This document shows positions 49,749-59,167 of a stretch of 64,000 nucleotides of DNA, in pieces (within the stretch, counting starts at the first letter, position 1; every line of letters starts with the position of its first letter). The stretch covers positions 186,001-250,000 of the forward strand of contig CBDCFV010000004.1 of NCBI GenBank assembly GCA_965216425.1. Reading direction: 5' to 3'. Made by a program: the position numbers and the translations under genes. Below the pieces are notes generated by a model. The model did not search any database and was not told the DNA's origin. It saw only the letters and a list, made by a program, of their open reading frames with translations. Origin of the DNA: CBDCFV01 sp965216425. GTDB lineage: Bacteria > Chloroflexota > Dehalococcoidia > Lucifugimonadales > UBA3495.

Positions 49749-50675
49749 ATGGCGCAATATGACACGGGTTTCGGAAATTTCAGTATCGCCGAGACGAGAT
49801 GTCCTAACCAGAGGTTTCACTTTTTGACTGACGACAGGAACCTGTTTCACGATGGTGACATGGCTTTACTGCAAGACCGGAAAGGCCGGCGTCACCTATT
49901 GACCTTGTCCAACGACCAAGTATTTCACAGCCACCAGGGACGGCTGCCCCACACGCAATTGATTGGCAACACCGTGGGTGGTTGGTATCGCACCGACAGG
50001 GGACATACCTTGCTGGCGGTGCGCCCGACCTTGGGCGATTTTGTGCGGCAGATGCCCCGCGGCCCCCAGATCGTGTACCCAAAAGACCTTGGCATAATCA
50101 TCTCGCTGGCGGACATTTTCCCTGGGGCGACAGTCGTCGAAGGCGGGTTGGGCTCGGGCGCTCTTACCGCCGCTTTGCTGCGCGCAGTGGGCGTAAATGG
50201 GCGAGTGATCACCTACGAGATCGAAGAGTCGGTATTGCCGCGAGCCTTGGCAAACATCCGCAAGGTTGTCCCAGGCCCCTCGAATCACGAAGTTAAGGTT
50301 TGCGACGTTTACGAAGGAATCAGCGAGCGGAACGTGGAACGAGTGGTCTTGGATGTTCCGGAGCCTTGGCAAGCGGTTGCCACTATAGGAGACTGCTTGG
50401 TGATGGGCGGCATTCTGGTGAGCTTCTTGCCGACTATTCTGCAAGTACACCGATTGGTAATGGGGTTGCAGCAAGACGGGAGATTCCAACTGATTGAGAC
50501 CACTGAAACATTGCTCAGGCCTTGGCATGTCACCGACAGAAGCGTGCGCCCCGAACACCGGATGGTTGCACACAGTGGGTTCCTGACCACCGCCGTTCGT
50601 TGTGAGCCTCGCGGCGCGGGGGCACGCACGGACGAGGTTACGGATGATAACCCGGCCGAAGATGATGCCCCGTGA
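49749..50675 (+). CDS. trmI: tRNA (adenine-N1)-methyltransferase, TrmI-like
   Basis: Up to 308 residues; the family usually begins near GDMALLQDRKGRRHLLTL, so an internal TTG (49824, GAGG upstream) or ATG (49860) may be the true start and the first 25-37 residues may be spurious. The N-terminal beta domain is followed by the Rossmann SAM-binding motif VVEGGLGSGALTAALLRAVG, then ITYEIEESV and VVLDVPEPWQAV (the D-x-P-P/E-like active-site motif). It methylates A58 in the tRNA T-loop. Upstream of the HD gene, 12 bp apart. Confidence 0.9.
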   Translation: MAQYDTGFGNFSIAETRCPNQRFHFLTDDRNLFHDGDMALLQDRKGRRHLLTLSNDQVFHSHQGRLPHTQLIGNTVGGWYRTDRGHTLLAVRPTLGDFVRQMPRGPQIVYPKDLGIIISLADIFPGATVVEGGLGSGALTAALLRAVGVNGRVITYEIEESVLPRALANIRKVVPGPSNHEVKVCDVYEGISERNVERVVLDVPEPWQAVATIGDCLVMGGILVSFLPTILQVHRLVMGLQQDGRFQLIETTETLLRPWHVTDRSVRPEHRMVAHSGFLTTAVRCEPRGAGARTDEVTDDNPAEDDAP

Positions 50676-50686
50676 GGTAGAAAAAT

Positions 50687-51268
50687 ATGGGCGTAATGGA
50701 AAGGTCGCAAACAATAGCATTCTTGAACCGGCATGTTAAAACAAACATGCTGATGAAGCATCTTCTCTCGGTGGAGGCATCCATGAGGGGGTACGCCGGA
50801 AAGTTCCGGGAAGATGAAGACCGGTGGGCTATCGCCGGGTTGCTCCACGACTTTGACTGGGAGATTTGCCCCACTCCAGAAGACCACCCAGCTTTCGGCG
50901 CCGAGATCCTGCGGGAGCACGGCTACCCTGAAGACATCATCCGAGCCGTTATGACCCACGGCGACCATACGGGTATCCCGCGGGAAAATCTAATGGAGCA
51001 TACTCTGTTCGCGGTGGACGAACTGTCCGGCTTCATAAGGGCCGTGGCCTTGGTGCGGCCTTCCAAAAATCTGGGTGACGTAACGCCTCGGTCCGTGCGG
51101 CGCAAGATGCGCGACAAAGGGTTCGCCAAGGACGTCAACTGGGACGATATTCAAAAAGGCGCTGACGAGTTGGGCATTGACTTGGACGAGCATATAGCCT
51201 TCATTGTCGAAAGCATGAAACCGGTAGCGCAGGATATAGACCTGACCTTAGGACCGCCGGCCTGTTAA
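50687..51268 (+). CDS. HD-domain phosphohydrolase-like protein
   Basis: 193 residues. The H...HD...D motif is spread as MKHLLSVEASMR, AGLLHDFDWEIC and a later AVMTHGDHTG, the pattern of HD-superfamily metal-dependent phosphohydrolases. These act on nucleotides or cyclic nucleotides; small stand-alone HD proteins of this sort are mostly uncharacterised. Follows trmI closely. The stop codon overlaps the start of a repeat element (TTAAGAAACTATC). Confidence 0.85.
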   Translation: MGVMERSQTIAFLNRHVKTNMLMKHLLSVEASMRGYAGKFREDEDRWAIAGLLHDFDWEICPTPEDHPAFGAEILREHGYPEDIIRAVMTHGDHTGIPRENLMEHTLFAVDELSGFIRAVALVRPSKNLGDVTPRSVRRKMRDKGFAKDVNWDDIQKGADELGIDLDEHIAFIVESMKPVAQDIDLTLGPPAC

Positions 51269-51415
51269 GAAACTATCTCCAACCTTGGCCCATTGCCCAA
51301 CCCAAACCGCAGTGCATTACCCAACCCGACTAGGCACATTACCTGACTCGTCATTCCTGTGCAGGAACGTCACCCCCGCGAAGGCGGGGGCGGGAATCCA
51401 TCGGGTTCAGGGTCT
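51265..51415. repeat. repeat element between convergent genes
   Basis: Left end TTAAGAAACTATCTCCAACC resembles the ends at 40374 and 61173; the interior has 'cccaaccc' units and two overlapping palindromes (cattcctgtgcaggaa and cccccgcgaaggcgggggcgg). It provides the stop codons of both convergent genes. Confidence 0.6.
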
Positions 51416-52632
51416 ACCAAGCCCAGGAAATCAACGAACTCCAGCCCCCCATAGGGATAGCGGGCCTCCGCAACGCGCAGGTGTAGGTTGCTCAGCAGGG
51501 GCACAGACGATAGTTCCGTTGTTGCGAATGCTTCCTCGGTCGCGTTGAACCCCCAAAGAGCCGGATGCCCAACGTTCTTGCCTTGCGCCAGCACCTTGAA
51601 GCCCCCTAGCCCGCCGGGGTGAGCCAAGTCCAGCATCCCGGAGTTGTTGGCGACAAATTCCCGCTGGGTCAGGCCCAAGGATGACAAGCGCGACCGGAAT
51701 CGGGCCAACCCAAGCTTGGACAGAAAATCGCTTTGATTGGTGTACCCAATGGGTTCCAACCCTTGTCCTCTGCCCAGTTCGATGAGAGAGCTGAAGTCCA
51801 CTTGGGCCGTCATATCCTGCCGCCCAATTCGCTGCAACGGCGCGTCGGTCTGCGTATGCTGGTAGAAGGTGGTCAACGTGCCCCGAAACCGTTGTTCAGC
51901 CGAGTAAAGATCAGCAGCAGTGCGCCCGTAGTCCACTGTCAACACGAACCCGCGGATGAGGGTTTGCGACGCCTCCTCCACCCATCGGTCAAGCCCCAAA
52001 TTGACCTCGGCCGTTTGCCCCTCCTGCAAACTGATGCCCAACGAGTCAAGCCTGTTGGCTAAGCGCGTCGTTGACGGTTCTCCAACCACTGTTGTCAGGC
52101 TGTCCCCGTCCACCGTTACGTAGACTTCCTTCAAGACACCGCCCTGGCCAATCACTTGATGTAGCGGGAAAGCGTCCAGCAACTCGTTGGACAGCACGCA
52201 CCCTTCAACAAGCTGGAACGGCAAACCTGTGGAGACTACCCTGTGAACTCCAGCCTCCGACGCCCCTTCTCCGCGGGCTATGCCTCGGTCAACACAAACG
52301 TACCGGAGGCTATCGCCGAATCCTTCGGGCAGTTGTGACGCAAAGGCAACAATGTCCCTGCATAGACGGCCGCTTCCCGCTCCCGGCTCTATTACATGGA
52401 AAGTGGAAGGCCGTTCCAGCAACCTCCACATCTGGAACAGTTGCACCGCAAGAAGAGCGCCAAACGCAGGGTGGGCCAGCGGGCTGGTGTAATAGTCGCC
52501 TGACCCGCCGATGGGGTCTCCTCGGTAATAGTAGCCGCCATCGGGCCAATAAAGAGCCACCTCCATGAATTCCGCAAAGGTGATGGGACCTGTCTCTGTT
52601 ATGCGGCGGCGTATTTCAAGTTCGGCGGGCAT
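51370..52632 (-). CDS. MidA/NDUFAF7-like SAM-dependent methyltransferase
   Basis: 420 residues from the ATG at 52632. The N-terminal ITFAEFMEVALYWPDGGYYY and SGDYYTSPLAHPAFGALLA are hallmarks of the NDUFAF7/COG1565 family, with SAM-binding VIEPGAGSGRLCRDIVAF and a later GCVLSNELLDAFPLHQVI. Mitochondrial members methylate an Arg in complex I subunit NDUFS2; a similar role in a bacterial NADH dehydrogenase is possible. Its C-terminus (GFPPPPSRG) is encoded by repeat DNA, so the true end may have been altered by insertion. Confidence 0.88.
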   Translation of the reverse strand: MPAELEIRRRITETGPITFAEFMEVALYWPDGGYYYRGDPIGGSGDYYTSPLAHPAFGALLAVQLFQMWRLLERPSTFHVIEPGAGSGRLCRDIVAFASQLPEGFGDSLRYVCVDRGIARGEGASEAGVHRVVSTGLPFQLVEGCVLSNELLDAFPLHQVIGQGGVLKEVYVTVDGDSLTTVVGEPSTTRLANRLDSLGISLQEGQTAEVNLGLDRWVEEASQTLIRGFVLTVDYGRTAADLYSAEQRFRGTLTTFYQHTQTDAPLQRIGRQDMTAQVDFSSLIELGRGQGLEPIGYTNQSDFLSKLGLARFRSRLSSLGLTQREFVANNSGMLDLAHPGGLGGFKVLAQGKNVGHPALWGFNATEEAFATTELSSVPLLSNLHLRVAEARYPYGGLEFVDFLGLVDPEPDGFPPPPSRG

Positions 52633-52683
52633 GGTGCCATTGTATCGTGCTGTGACACCAAGGTAGAACGATGCCACCATAAA

Positions 52684-52983
52684 GTGAAGTGGACCCAGGA
52701 AACTGGACAGTCTACGTGTTTGGTGTCAAGTCCGTCGCAGGGATGTAGGGCAGATAGTTTCACGCAGTTTCCGGCACCCAGGGTGTACCCCTCCGGGCCA
52801 CGGCGTTCAGCTGCAGCAACAGCTGCCAAGGAGGAGTTGGAGCGTCTCTTCGGTCTCACCCCAAAAGTGGTGATTCGGTGGGAGCGAGGCAGAGTATTGC
52901 AAAGGAAGACCGCCGATGCGCTCCTGCGACTCATGGACCAAAACCCGGACATTGTCGATGAGCTGCAGGAAATCCACGCTTGA
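52684..52983 (+). pseudogene. remnant of an MqsA/XRE-type antitoxin
   Basis: Only the last ~55 residues of this open frame are meaningful: KEELERLFGLTPKVVIRWER, GRVLQRKTADALLRLMDQNP. This is the helix-turn-helix end of MqsA-family antitoxins, including the W-E-x-G-R motif. The zinc-ribbon N-terminal half and the toxin gene are missing. DNA at 52684-52715 looks like an insertion-sequence end, so the module was probably cut by an insertion. Confidence 0.6.
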
Positions 52984-53152
52984 TTCGGAGGGCTTAGGCC
53001 GCAACGTTGGATTGCATAGGTATGAGAGTATTGGCCAGCACCGCCGGCCAGGAGGCTGATTCTTCCACCATACCGAATTGACTTATTATAGCTGGGTCAA
53101 GGAGCCTTCTTTGCCCATACCGCTGACCCAGCCGAGTAGTGAAGAGACTAGA

Positions 53153-54622
53153 TTATCCCTCTGCCGGCGCATTCGGCAGGTCGTAGCTGGCGAGCAGGTT
53201 ATCAACAACTCCTGTGACATGGTCCCAGTCATAATTCTGGAACGACCGCCCGTGGGTCACGAACGCGCCGCCGGCGTAAAACATTTCGTACTGGGCTTGG
53301 CGGGAGCCGAACTCGGAGCCAACGGCGTCCCAAGCGAGCTTGAACAATTTGACCTTGTCCTTGGGCTCGGCAACCGGGGAGCGTTGGGTCTGGTGGATGA
53401 AGGCGGCGGTCTCCGGGTTTTCGAAGTCCGCCACTGACGGGGGCATCATTATCATGTTGGCCCCGGCGAAGTCCCTTACCGTGTAGACCAACTGAGGGTA
53501 GAACTCCTGCGTGAGGACTTGGGTGGCGTACAGGAGCCTCCGGTCGGGGATGAAATAAGGCCCGTATTGCTGGCCGTTGGCCTCCATGCCCTTGACCATG
53601 CCCTCGATCATCCCGGTTTTGGCGGCCAAGTAGCCCAGCTTCCCAGAGACCTCCGGGATGGATACGATGCCGTTGGTTTCCGCGATCTTCCTGGCGAGGC
53701 CCAACAGGAATCGTGTTTTGACCATCAATCGGACCTGGGCTTGGTAGTTCTGGAACATGTGGGCCGGGGTTTCCTGGAATTGGGCGCGGCAGGTGTAGGT
53801 GTCCCGGTGGACGAAAACCCGGTCCCAAGGCACCTTCACCTCGTCGAACAGAATTACCGCGTCGTTCTCGTCCAAGTGGGAAGACAACGGGTTGTCGAAC
53901 TGGGACACAGCGGCGGCCTCATAGGACTTCCTTGGCAGGATTTTGAGACCCTTGGTCGCCAGCGGCACCGCCGCGGCGAAAGCGTACATCTCCTCGCCGG
54001 GCTTCAAGGGTTGGCCGGTGGTCACCAGAAGCTCGTCGGCGATAACGGCGCTGGTGCCCAGCATCTTGGCGCCCTTGATGGTAATGCCTTGGCTGTCTTC
54101 GTCGCAGATAGCCGCCACAAGGAACTCGTCCTCCTGTTGGGACACGTCCTTGCTGTGATCGGCGCGGGGATTGGCAATTACATAGGTCACGAACAGGTCG
54201 TGGTCTCGAACGTAGGTGAAGTAGTCCCACAGGGCCTTGGCCCGCTCCTTGCCGTGACGTTCAAATATGTCTATACCCATCGCCATGCCGCTCAAACAAG
54301 AGGCGACATGGTCGGGGGAGCGGCCCATGAAACCGAAGGTCAATTCGGCCCATGCGGTGATGGCTTCACGCCGTTTTACCAGTTCCTCGTAGGATGCGGG
54401 CAGTTGCCAGGAACGGTTGACGTATCCGCCGCCGGTGGGAGACTCGAAAGTCATCAGGTCCCGGTTTTCCGGCGTGGCCTGGTAGTCGTACAGCTCGGCC
54501 ACGGTGCGCAAGGCGTTGCGAAACGCCGGGTGGTCCACGGCGTTCTCAATCAGCTTGCCGTCCAAGTATATGGACCGCCCGTCGTTCGCCGCCTTGATGT
54601 AGTCGGAGCCGGTGCGAGTCAT
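53153..54622 (-). CDS. 4-hydroxyphenylacetate 3-hydroxylase-family (HpaB-like) monooxygenase
   Basis: 489 residues. Matches the flavin-dependent hydroxylase/4-hydroxybutyryl-CoA dehydratase fold: MTRTGSDYIKAANDGRSIYL at the start, HDLFVTYVIANPRADHSKDV, ITIKGAKMLGTSAVIADELL and EVSGKLGYLAAKTGMIEGMV. It uses FADH2 from a separate reductase to hydroxylate aromatic compounds; the reductase is not next to it. Its start overlaps the stop of the GMC oxidoreductase by one base (TGATG), so the two are co-translated. Substrate unknown. Confidence 0.9.
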   Translation of the reverse strand: MTRTGSDYIKAANDGRSIYLDGKLIENAVDHPAFRNALRTVAELYDYQATPENRDLMTFESPTGGGYVNRSWQLPASYEELVKRREAITAWAELTFGFMGRSPDHVASCLSGMAMGIDIFERHGKERAKALWDYFTYVRDHDLFVTYVIANPRADHSKDVSQQEDEFLVAAICDEDSQGITIKGAKMLGTSAVIADELLVTTGQPLKPGEEMYAFAAAVPLATKGLKILPRKSYEAAAVSQFDNPLSSHLDENDAVILFDEVKVPWDRVFVHRDTYTCRAQFQETPAHMFQNYQAQVRLMVKTRFLLGLARKIAETNGIVSIPEVSGKLGYLAAKTGMIEGMVKGMEANGQQYGPYFIPDRRLLYATQVLTQEFYPQLVYTVRDFAGANMIMMPPSVADFENPETAAFIHQTQRSPVAEPKDKVKLFKLAWDAVGSEFGSRQAQYEMFYAGGAFVTHGRSFQNYDWDHVTGVVDNLLASYDLPNAPAEG

Positions 54623-56169
54623 CAGCGCCCCTGCCGGACGAAGTCGGCCATACGCTCGCCGATCATCATGGTGGTGACGTTGGTGTTGGCGCGGACGCAG
54701 TTGGGCATGACCGAGGCGTCGGCGATACGGAGGTTTTCCAGCCCGTGGACCTTTCCGTACTGGTCGACGACGGCCAAGGGGTCCGACGCGGGCCCCATTT
54801 TACAGGTGCAGGAGATATGCTGCCCGGTGGTGACCTCCCTCAAGAGGAATTCGTCCAAGGTATCGTCGGACTCCAGTTCAGCGTCGGTCGGCTCGATTCG
54901 CTCCTCGATGACGTCTTTAAAGCGGTCGTGTTGGCCCAGCGTTACGCACAACCTGACCGCATCCCGCAGCCTGCGTCGGTCGAACTCCTCCTGAAGGTAA
55001 CGGTAGTCCAGGAAAGGCTGGACGTTGGGGTCCGCCGAGGTCAGGCGAAGTTCGCCGGAGCCGACCGCCAAGTTCAGAATGGCCAGGACTCGCATTCCCA
55101 GAGGCTCCATCCTTCCGCCGCCGCGGTTCACCCGTTCAGTGGCGAAGGACTGCATCAGGAATTGCAGGTCGTTGCGCAGATGCGACCCTTCGGCAGTGGT
55201 CCTCAGGGCCATCTGTACCCTTGGGGCATAGCCGTCCATCGGCACTTCCGGCTTGGTCTTCCAAGTAACGTAGATCATGGGATGGTCCCTGAGGTTCTGC
55301 CCAACCCCCGGCAGTTCGTGAACCATAGGAATCCCCTGGCTCTGCAATTGTTCGGCTGGGCCTACTCCGGAGAGCATCAGAATATGGGGAGAACCGATGG
55401 CCCCGGAACTGAGGACAATCTGCTCGCCCTCAGCGATGAACTTCTCACCGCCACTTTCCACCTCGACCCCAGTGGCTCGCTTGCCGTCGAAGATGATGCG
55501 CTGGACGGTGCAATTGGGCCTGATGGTCAGGTTCAACCGGTGGCGGCCCATGTCGAGGTATCCCAAGGCAGTGCTCCAGCGAATTCCGTTGGGGTTGTTC
55601 ACCGGGCACGGCCCAACGCCTGACGCGTCGGGGGCGTTGTGGTCCGGGCTGTCGGGAAAACCTACGGCCCTGCAGGCGTCGTAAAAGGCCTGCTGCTCCA
55701 CCAGCATGTCTTGGGGCTTGAACCTGTGAAGAACTATGGGCCCTTCGGAGTTGTGGAAGTCGCCGCTGAAGTCCGGGTCGGCTTCGACGGCGCGGAAGTA
55801 CTGGATGCAGTTCTGGAATTTCCACTCATCGTTGCCCATCTCAGCCCAGGAGTCGTAGTCCTCCGGGACACCGCGGAGGAACACTTGGCCGTTGATGGCG
55901 CTGGACCCGCCGGTTACCTTGCCTCTTGGGACCAGCATCGGCTCGGATGTCTCGGTCGCCTTACCTTCGAACTGCCAGTTGTGGTCGCTGACCATAATGT
56001 CGGTAGCCGTTGCGTAACCGTACTTGACTTCGTCGGGAAGTTGCTCGAAATCCGGGTAGTCGGGGCCGGCCTCAATAAGCAGCACCGAGTTGTTGGGGTC
56101 CTCGCTTAACCTGGTAGCCATAATGGAACCCGCCGAACCGGCTCCGAGGACGATGTAGTCGTACTTCAT
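54622..56169 (-). CDS. GMC-family FAD-dependent oxidoreductase
   Basis: 515 residues from the ATG at 56169 (GAGAG 8 bases upstream); the frame continues upstream without start signal. FAD-binding YIVLGAGSAGSIMATRLSED and LLIEAGPD, the GMC signatures GSSAINGQVFLRG and SSGAIGSPHILMLSGVGP, and the C-terminal active-site HISCTCKMG and ANTNVTTMMIGERMAD are present. The catalytic His is in GQHISCTC; a second His/Asn position reads ANTN. Members oxidise alcohols such as choline. Co-transcribed with the HpaB-like gene, indicating a two-step oxidation. Confidence 0.93.
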   Translation of the reverse strand: MKYDYIVLGAGSAGSIMATRLSEDPNNSVLLIEAGPDYPDFEQLPDEVKYGYATATDIMVSDHNWQFEGKATETSEPMLVPRGKVTGGSSAINGQVFLRGVPEDYDSWAEMGNDEWKFQNCIQYFRAVEADPDFSGDFHNSEGPIVLHRFKPQDMLVEQQAFYDACRAVGFPDSPDHNAPDASGVGPCPVNNPNGIRWSTALGYLDMGRHRLNLTIRPNCTVQRIIFDGKRATGVEVESGGEKFIAEGEQIVLSSGAIGSPHILMLSGVGPAEQLQSQGIPMVHELPGVGQNLRDHPMIYVTWKTKPEVPMDGYAPRVQMALRTTAEGSHLRNDLQFLMQSFATERVNRGGGRMEPLGMRVLAILNLAVGSGELRLTSADPNVQPFLDYRYLQEEFDRRRLRDAVRLCVTLGQHDRFKDVIEERIEPTDAELESDDTLDEFLLREVTTGQHISCTCKMGPASDPLAVVDQYGKVHGLENLRIADASVMPNCVRANTNVTTMMIGERMADFVRQGR

Positions 56170-56386
56170 GAGGTGACTCTCCCGTTTCAATTGCGTGAAA
56201 CCGATGATATACGCACCGGATTCCAGGGTCAACACGGCGTCAAGCAGCAAGCGCCGCATGGGCGCAGGCCGCAATGCGCGGGGCCTTGCTATGGGTGTAA
56301 TATTGGCCGGGCGGCAGTTCAGGCTGCATGCCTTTACGCTATTCGCTCTTTCCCACTGGAACGTTTCATACGGGAGATGACATTAC

Positions 56387-57286
56387 TTGGCGTTAGCGGT
56401 GGCTTTCGCATTCGTGGCGGCATGCGGTTTCGGCAGTGGGATCGTTCTCGTAAGGATCGGAACGCGGCGCGTCTCGCCGCCTACGGCAACCTTTTTGACA
56501 GTGCTCTCCGGCGCCATCCTGATCACAGGTCTCGCCGTCTTGTTGAAACCGCAAGACATCAAGGCGCTCCAGCCTATCAACTTCGCTTGGTTTGCAGTGA
56601 TGGGAGCCCTTGCATATCCGGGAGCCCGGGTTCTGATGAACACGGCCATCAGTTGGGTGGGCGCTTCGAGGGCGGCCCCTTTGGCGTCATTGCAGCCTCT
56701 GTTCGCGCTGGCGCTGGGCATGGCTTTCTTGGGAGAACGTCCAAACCTGTTGGTAGGGCTGGGGACGCCGTTGATTGTGTTCGGGTTGTTCATGGTGGTG
56801 GTGGCGGGAAACACCCGCAGACAGGCCTCGGATGACGGAACGATCAGAAAATTGGGGTTCGTCCTGGCGGCTGGCGGCGCCATGTGTTTCGCCAGCCGGG
56901 ATGTAATCAGCAGGCACGTAGTTGGCAACATCGCCGACCCGTTGGTAACCGCGGCGTGCGCCCTGTGTCTGGGTTGTGTGATGCTATTGGCCCTCGCCGG
57001 CAGGGATATAGTAGCCAACTTGCAAAGAGGCCATATAAAGGAACTGGCAATCTGTGGATTGGCGGGAATTAGCCAGGGCATCGCAGTGGCGTCTTTGTTT
57101 CAAGCCTTAAGCCGGGCCCCAGTCACCGTAGTCAGCCCCATCAACGCCAGCAGCCCGCTGGTTACGCTGTTGTTGGTCCACCTCTTCCTGCAGCGACTGG
57201 AGGTGGTTACGCCCCGGTTGATCATTGGCACCGTTCTCAGCGTAATGGGAGTCATCATCGTTGTCTTAGGCGCTGTCGCGTATTGA
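56387..57286 (+). CDS. DMT-superfamily (EamA) transporter, copy 1
   Basis: 299 residues from a TTG with GGGAG upstream. About ten membrane spans in two EamA halves (residues 1-140 and 150-299), with the conserved FLGERPN and LSRAPVTVVSPINASSPLVT segments in each second part. Drug/metabolite-type exporter; substrate unknown. Its neighbour at 57381 is about two-thirds identical by eye, so the pair arose by tandem duplication. Confidence 0.9.
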   Translation: MALAVAFAFVAACGFGSGIVLVRIGTRRVSPPTATFLTVLSGAILITGLAVLLKPQDIKALQPINFAWFAVMGALAYPGARVLMNTAISWVGASRAAPLASLQPLFALALGMAFLGERPNLLVGLGTPLIVFGLFMVVVAGNTRRQASDDGTIRKLGFVLAAGGAMCFASRDVISRHVVGNIADPLVTAACALCLGCVMLLALAGRDIVANLQRGHIKELAICGLAGISQGIAVASLFQALSRAPVTVVSPINASSPLVTLLLVHLFLQRLEVVTPRLIIGTVLSVMGVIIVVLGAVAY

Positions 57287-57380
57287 TCGAAGACAGGCGA
57301 GAACCCGGAATGACCATACAACGGCGCAGCTATAGCGAATCCACGGATTTCCTGACACCGTGCCCGGGAGGCGTGATTCC

Positions 57381-58280
57381 GTGGCTTTAGCGGTGGTCTT
57401 CACCTTGTTGGCGGCCTTTGGGTTCTCCTGTGGCTATGTATTTATTCGCATAGGGACGCAGCGGGTCTCACCGCTCACGGCGACGTTCTTTGCCGTGTTT
57501 ACCGGCGCCGTTCTGATTACCGGGATGGTCTTGCTGTTCAAATTCAAGGACGTGACGTCCCTCCAGCCGACCGATTTCATCTGGTTCGCCGTCATGGGCG
57601 CCTTGGGGTACCCGGGGGCTTTGCTTCTTATCAACACCGCCACAAGCTGGGTGGGGGCTTCACGCGCCGCGCCCTGGGCTTCACTGCAACCGTTGTTCGC
57701 ACTCGCTTTGGGCATGACATTCCTGGGGGAGAGGCCAAACCTTTTGGTAAGCTTGGGGACCCCGATGATCGTGTGCGGGTTGGTGCTTGTCGTCCTGGCT
57801 GGGGCAGTCAACAACCCAGTGGGAGGGTCGGGCACGGTGAGAAAGCTGGGTTACTTGGTGGCGGCCGGCGGCGCTCTATGCCATGCCAGCCGCGACGTTA
57901 TCAGCCGGCACGTGGTCGGAAACCTGTCCGACCCCTTGGTGACAGCCGCCGTGGCCCTTTGCATCGGTTGCGTGATGCTGTTCATGTTTACGGCTGCCGA
58001 CGCAGTAAACACCGTTCGGCGGGTACCGGCAAAGTACTTGGCGATCTGCGGATTGGCCGGGATAAGCCAGGGATTGGGGGTAGCCTCCCTGTTTCAAGCG
58101 TTGAGCCGGGCCCCGGTGACGGTGGTTAGTCCCATTAACGCCAGCGGGCCGTTGATCACTCTGCTGCTGGTGCACCTGTTTTTGCAGCGGGTGGAGTCTA
58201 TAACGCCGCGGCTGGTCTTGGGAACAGTCCTGAGCGTGGCGGGAGTCATCGTGGTTATCCTGGGAGCGGTAGCTGAATAG
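57381..58280 (+). CDS. DMT-superfamily (EamA) transporter, copy 2
   Basis: 299 residues from the GTG at 57381 (GGGAGG 9 bases upstream); a GTG at 57360 would add 7 residues. The two EamA domains align end to end with copy 1 (for example SWVGASRAAPWASLQPLFAL against SWVGASRAAPLASLQPLFAL). Differences are mostly conservative, so both are probably functional. The tandem pair may form a heterodimer like some small multidrug transporters, or have split substrates. Convergent with aspartate dehydrogenase, 5 bp apart. Confidence 0.9.
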   Translation: MALAVVFTLLAAFGFSCGYVFIRIGTQRVSPLTATFFAVFTGAVLITGMVLLFKFKDVTSLQPTDFIWFAVMGALGYPGALLLINTATSWVGASRAAPWASLQPLFALALGMTFLGERPNLLVSLGTPMIVCGLVLVVLAGAVNNPVGGSGTVRKLGYLVAAGGALCHASRDVISRHVVGNLSDPLVTAAVALCIGCVMLFMFTAADAVNTVRRVPAKYLAICGLAGISQGLGVASLFQALSRAPVTVVSPINASGPLITLLLVHLFLQRVESITPRLVLGTVLSVAGVIVVILGAVAE

Positions 58281-58285
58281 AACGC

Positions 58286-59101
58286 CTACGTGCCTATGCG
58301 CACTGGACCGGCGGCGTCGCATACCGACCGGATGATTGAAAGGGCGGTCAGTTTGCCGGTACGGGGATTCTCGCTGGGGATGTTCTCGATGTGGATGGAC
58401 AGAAACCCGAACTCCCCTTCAACCTCGATGTCATGGCAGTTCCTCCGGAGTCCGGGCACTGCCATAACCCGCAGTTGGGTAAGGTCGGGGCCGATTCCAG
58501 CTAAACTCACCGCCGCCGAAACGTTGAGGTTGGCCGGAAATCCCCGGCACGCTTCGCGGGCCGAGCCGCAAAACAACTCCGTTTCACAGTCCAGCCCTTC
58601 CAACGAAATGCCCCGCTCCACAAGGTAAGGCGCACCCTCCAAGGCTTCCGGGGGCTTTCTGGATATCATGGTCACCCGGTCCACCCGCCCTGCGCAGGCC
58701 GATTTGATGCCGTCGAGACCGGCGATAGCGCCGGAGGGAGCCAGAAGCCGGCAGCCGCTGCTTCTGGACTTCTGTATTATCTCGGGATGCTCCACAAGAG
58801 CGCCGGTGCTGATTACCATCAGGTCCTTACCGGCATCGAACACTTCCAAGGCCAAGTCCGGGAAAACGTGGCCGCCCGCAGTTTCCACGACCAAGTCCGA
58901 ACAGGCGATCAATTCGCCCCGGCTTAAGTACGGAGGAGGACTGCCCAATGTGGACAGGAAAGAGCGGGCCGTGCCTTCCGTCCGGCTGGTCACGCCGGCA
59001 ACGCTGACATTCATCCTGCCTGAATCCGCCGCTTGGAGCAGAGCGCGGCCTATCGCGCCGCAGCCTACAATGCCTATGGAAATACCTTTCGGCGAGGGCA
59101 T
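58286..59101 (-). CDS. nadX: L-aspartate dehydrogenase
   Basis: 271 residues. The NAD-binding GIVGCGAIGRALLQAAD and the DUF108 catalytic part (LAPSGAIAGLDGIKSA, NLNVSAAVSLAGIGPD, with the acidic HDIEVEGEFG end) are characteristic of aspartate dehydrogenase, which makes iminoaspartate for NAD synthesis or deaminates Asp. The nad operon partners nadA and nadC are not adjacent. The ATG has no strong ribosome site. Confidence 0.88.
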   Translation of the reverse strand: MPSPKGISIGIVGCGAIGRALLQAADSGRMNVSVAGVTSRTEGTARSFLSTLGSPPPYLSRGELIACSDLVVETAGGHVFPDLALEVFDAGKDLMVISTGALVEHPEIIQKSRSSGCRLLAPSGAIAGLDGIKSACAGRVDRVTMISRKPPEALEGAPYLVERGISLEGLDCETELFCGSAREACRGFPANLNVSAAVSLAGIGPDLTQLRVMAVPGLRRNCHDIEVEGEFGFLSIHIENIPSENPRTGKLTALSIIRSVCDAAGPVRIGT

Positions 59102-59167
59102 TACACTGCCTCCGTACGTTCGCAGGCTTGAGCCTAGCGGGCATTTTAAGTAAGACTCCTGGCAACG

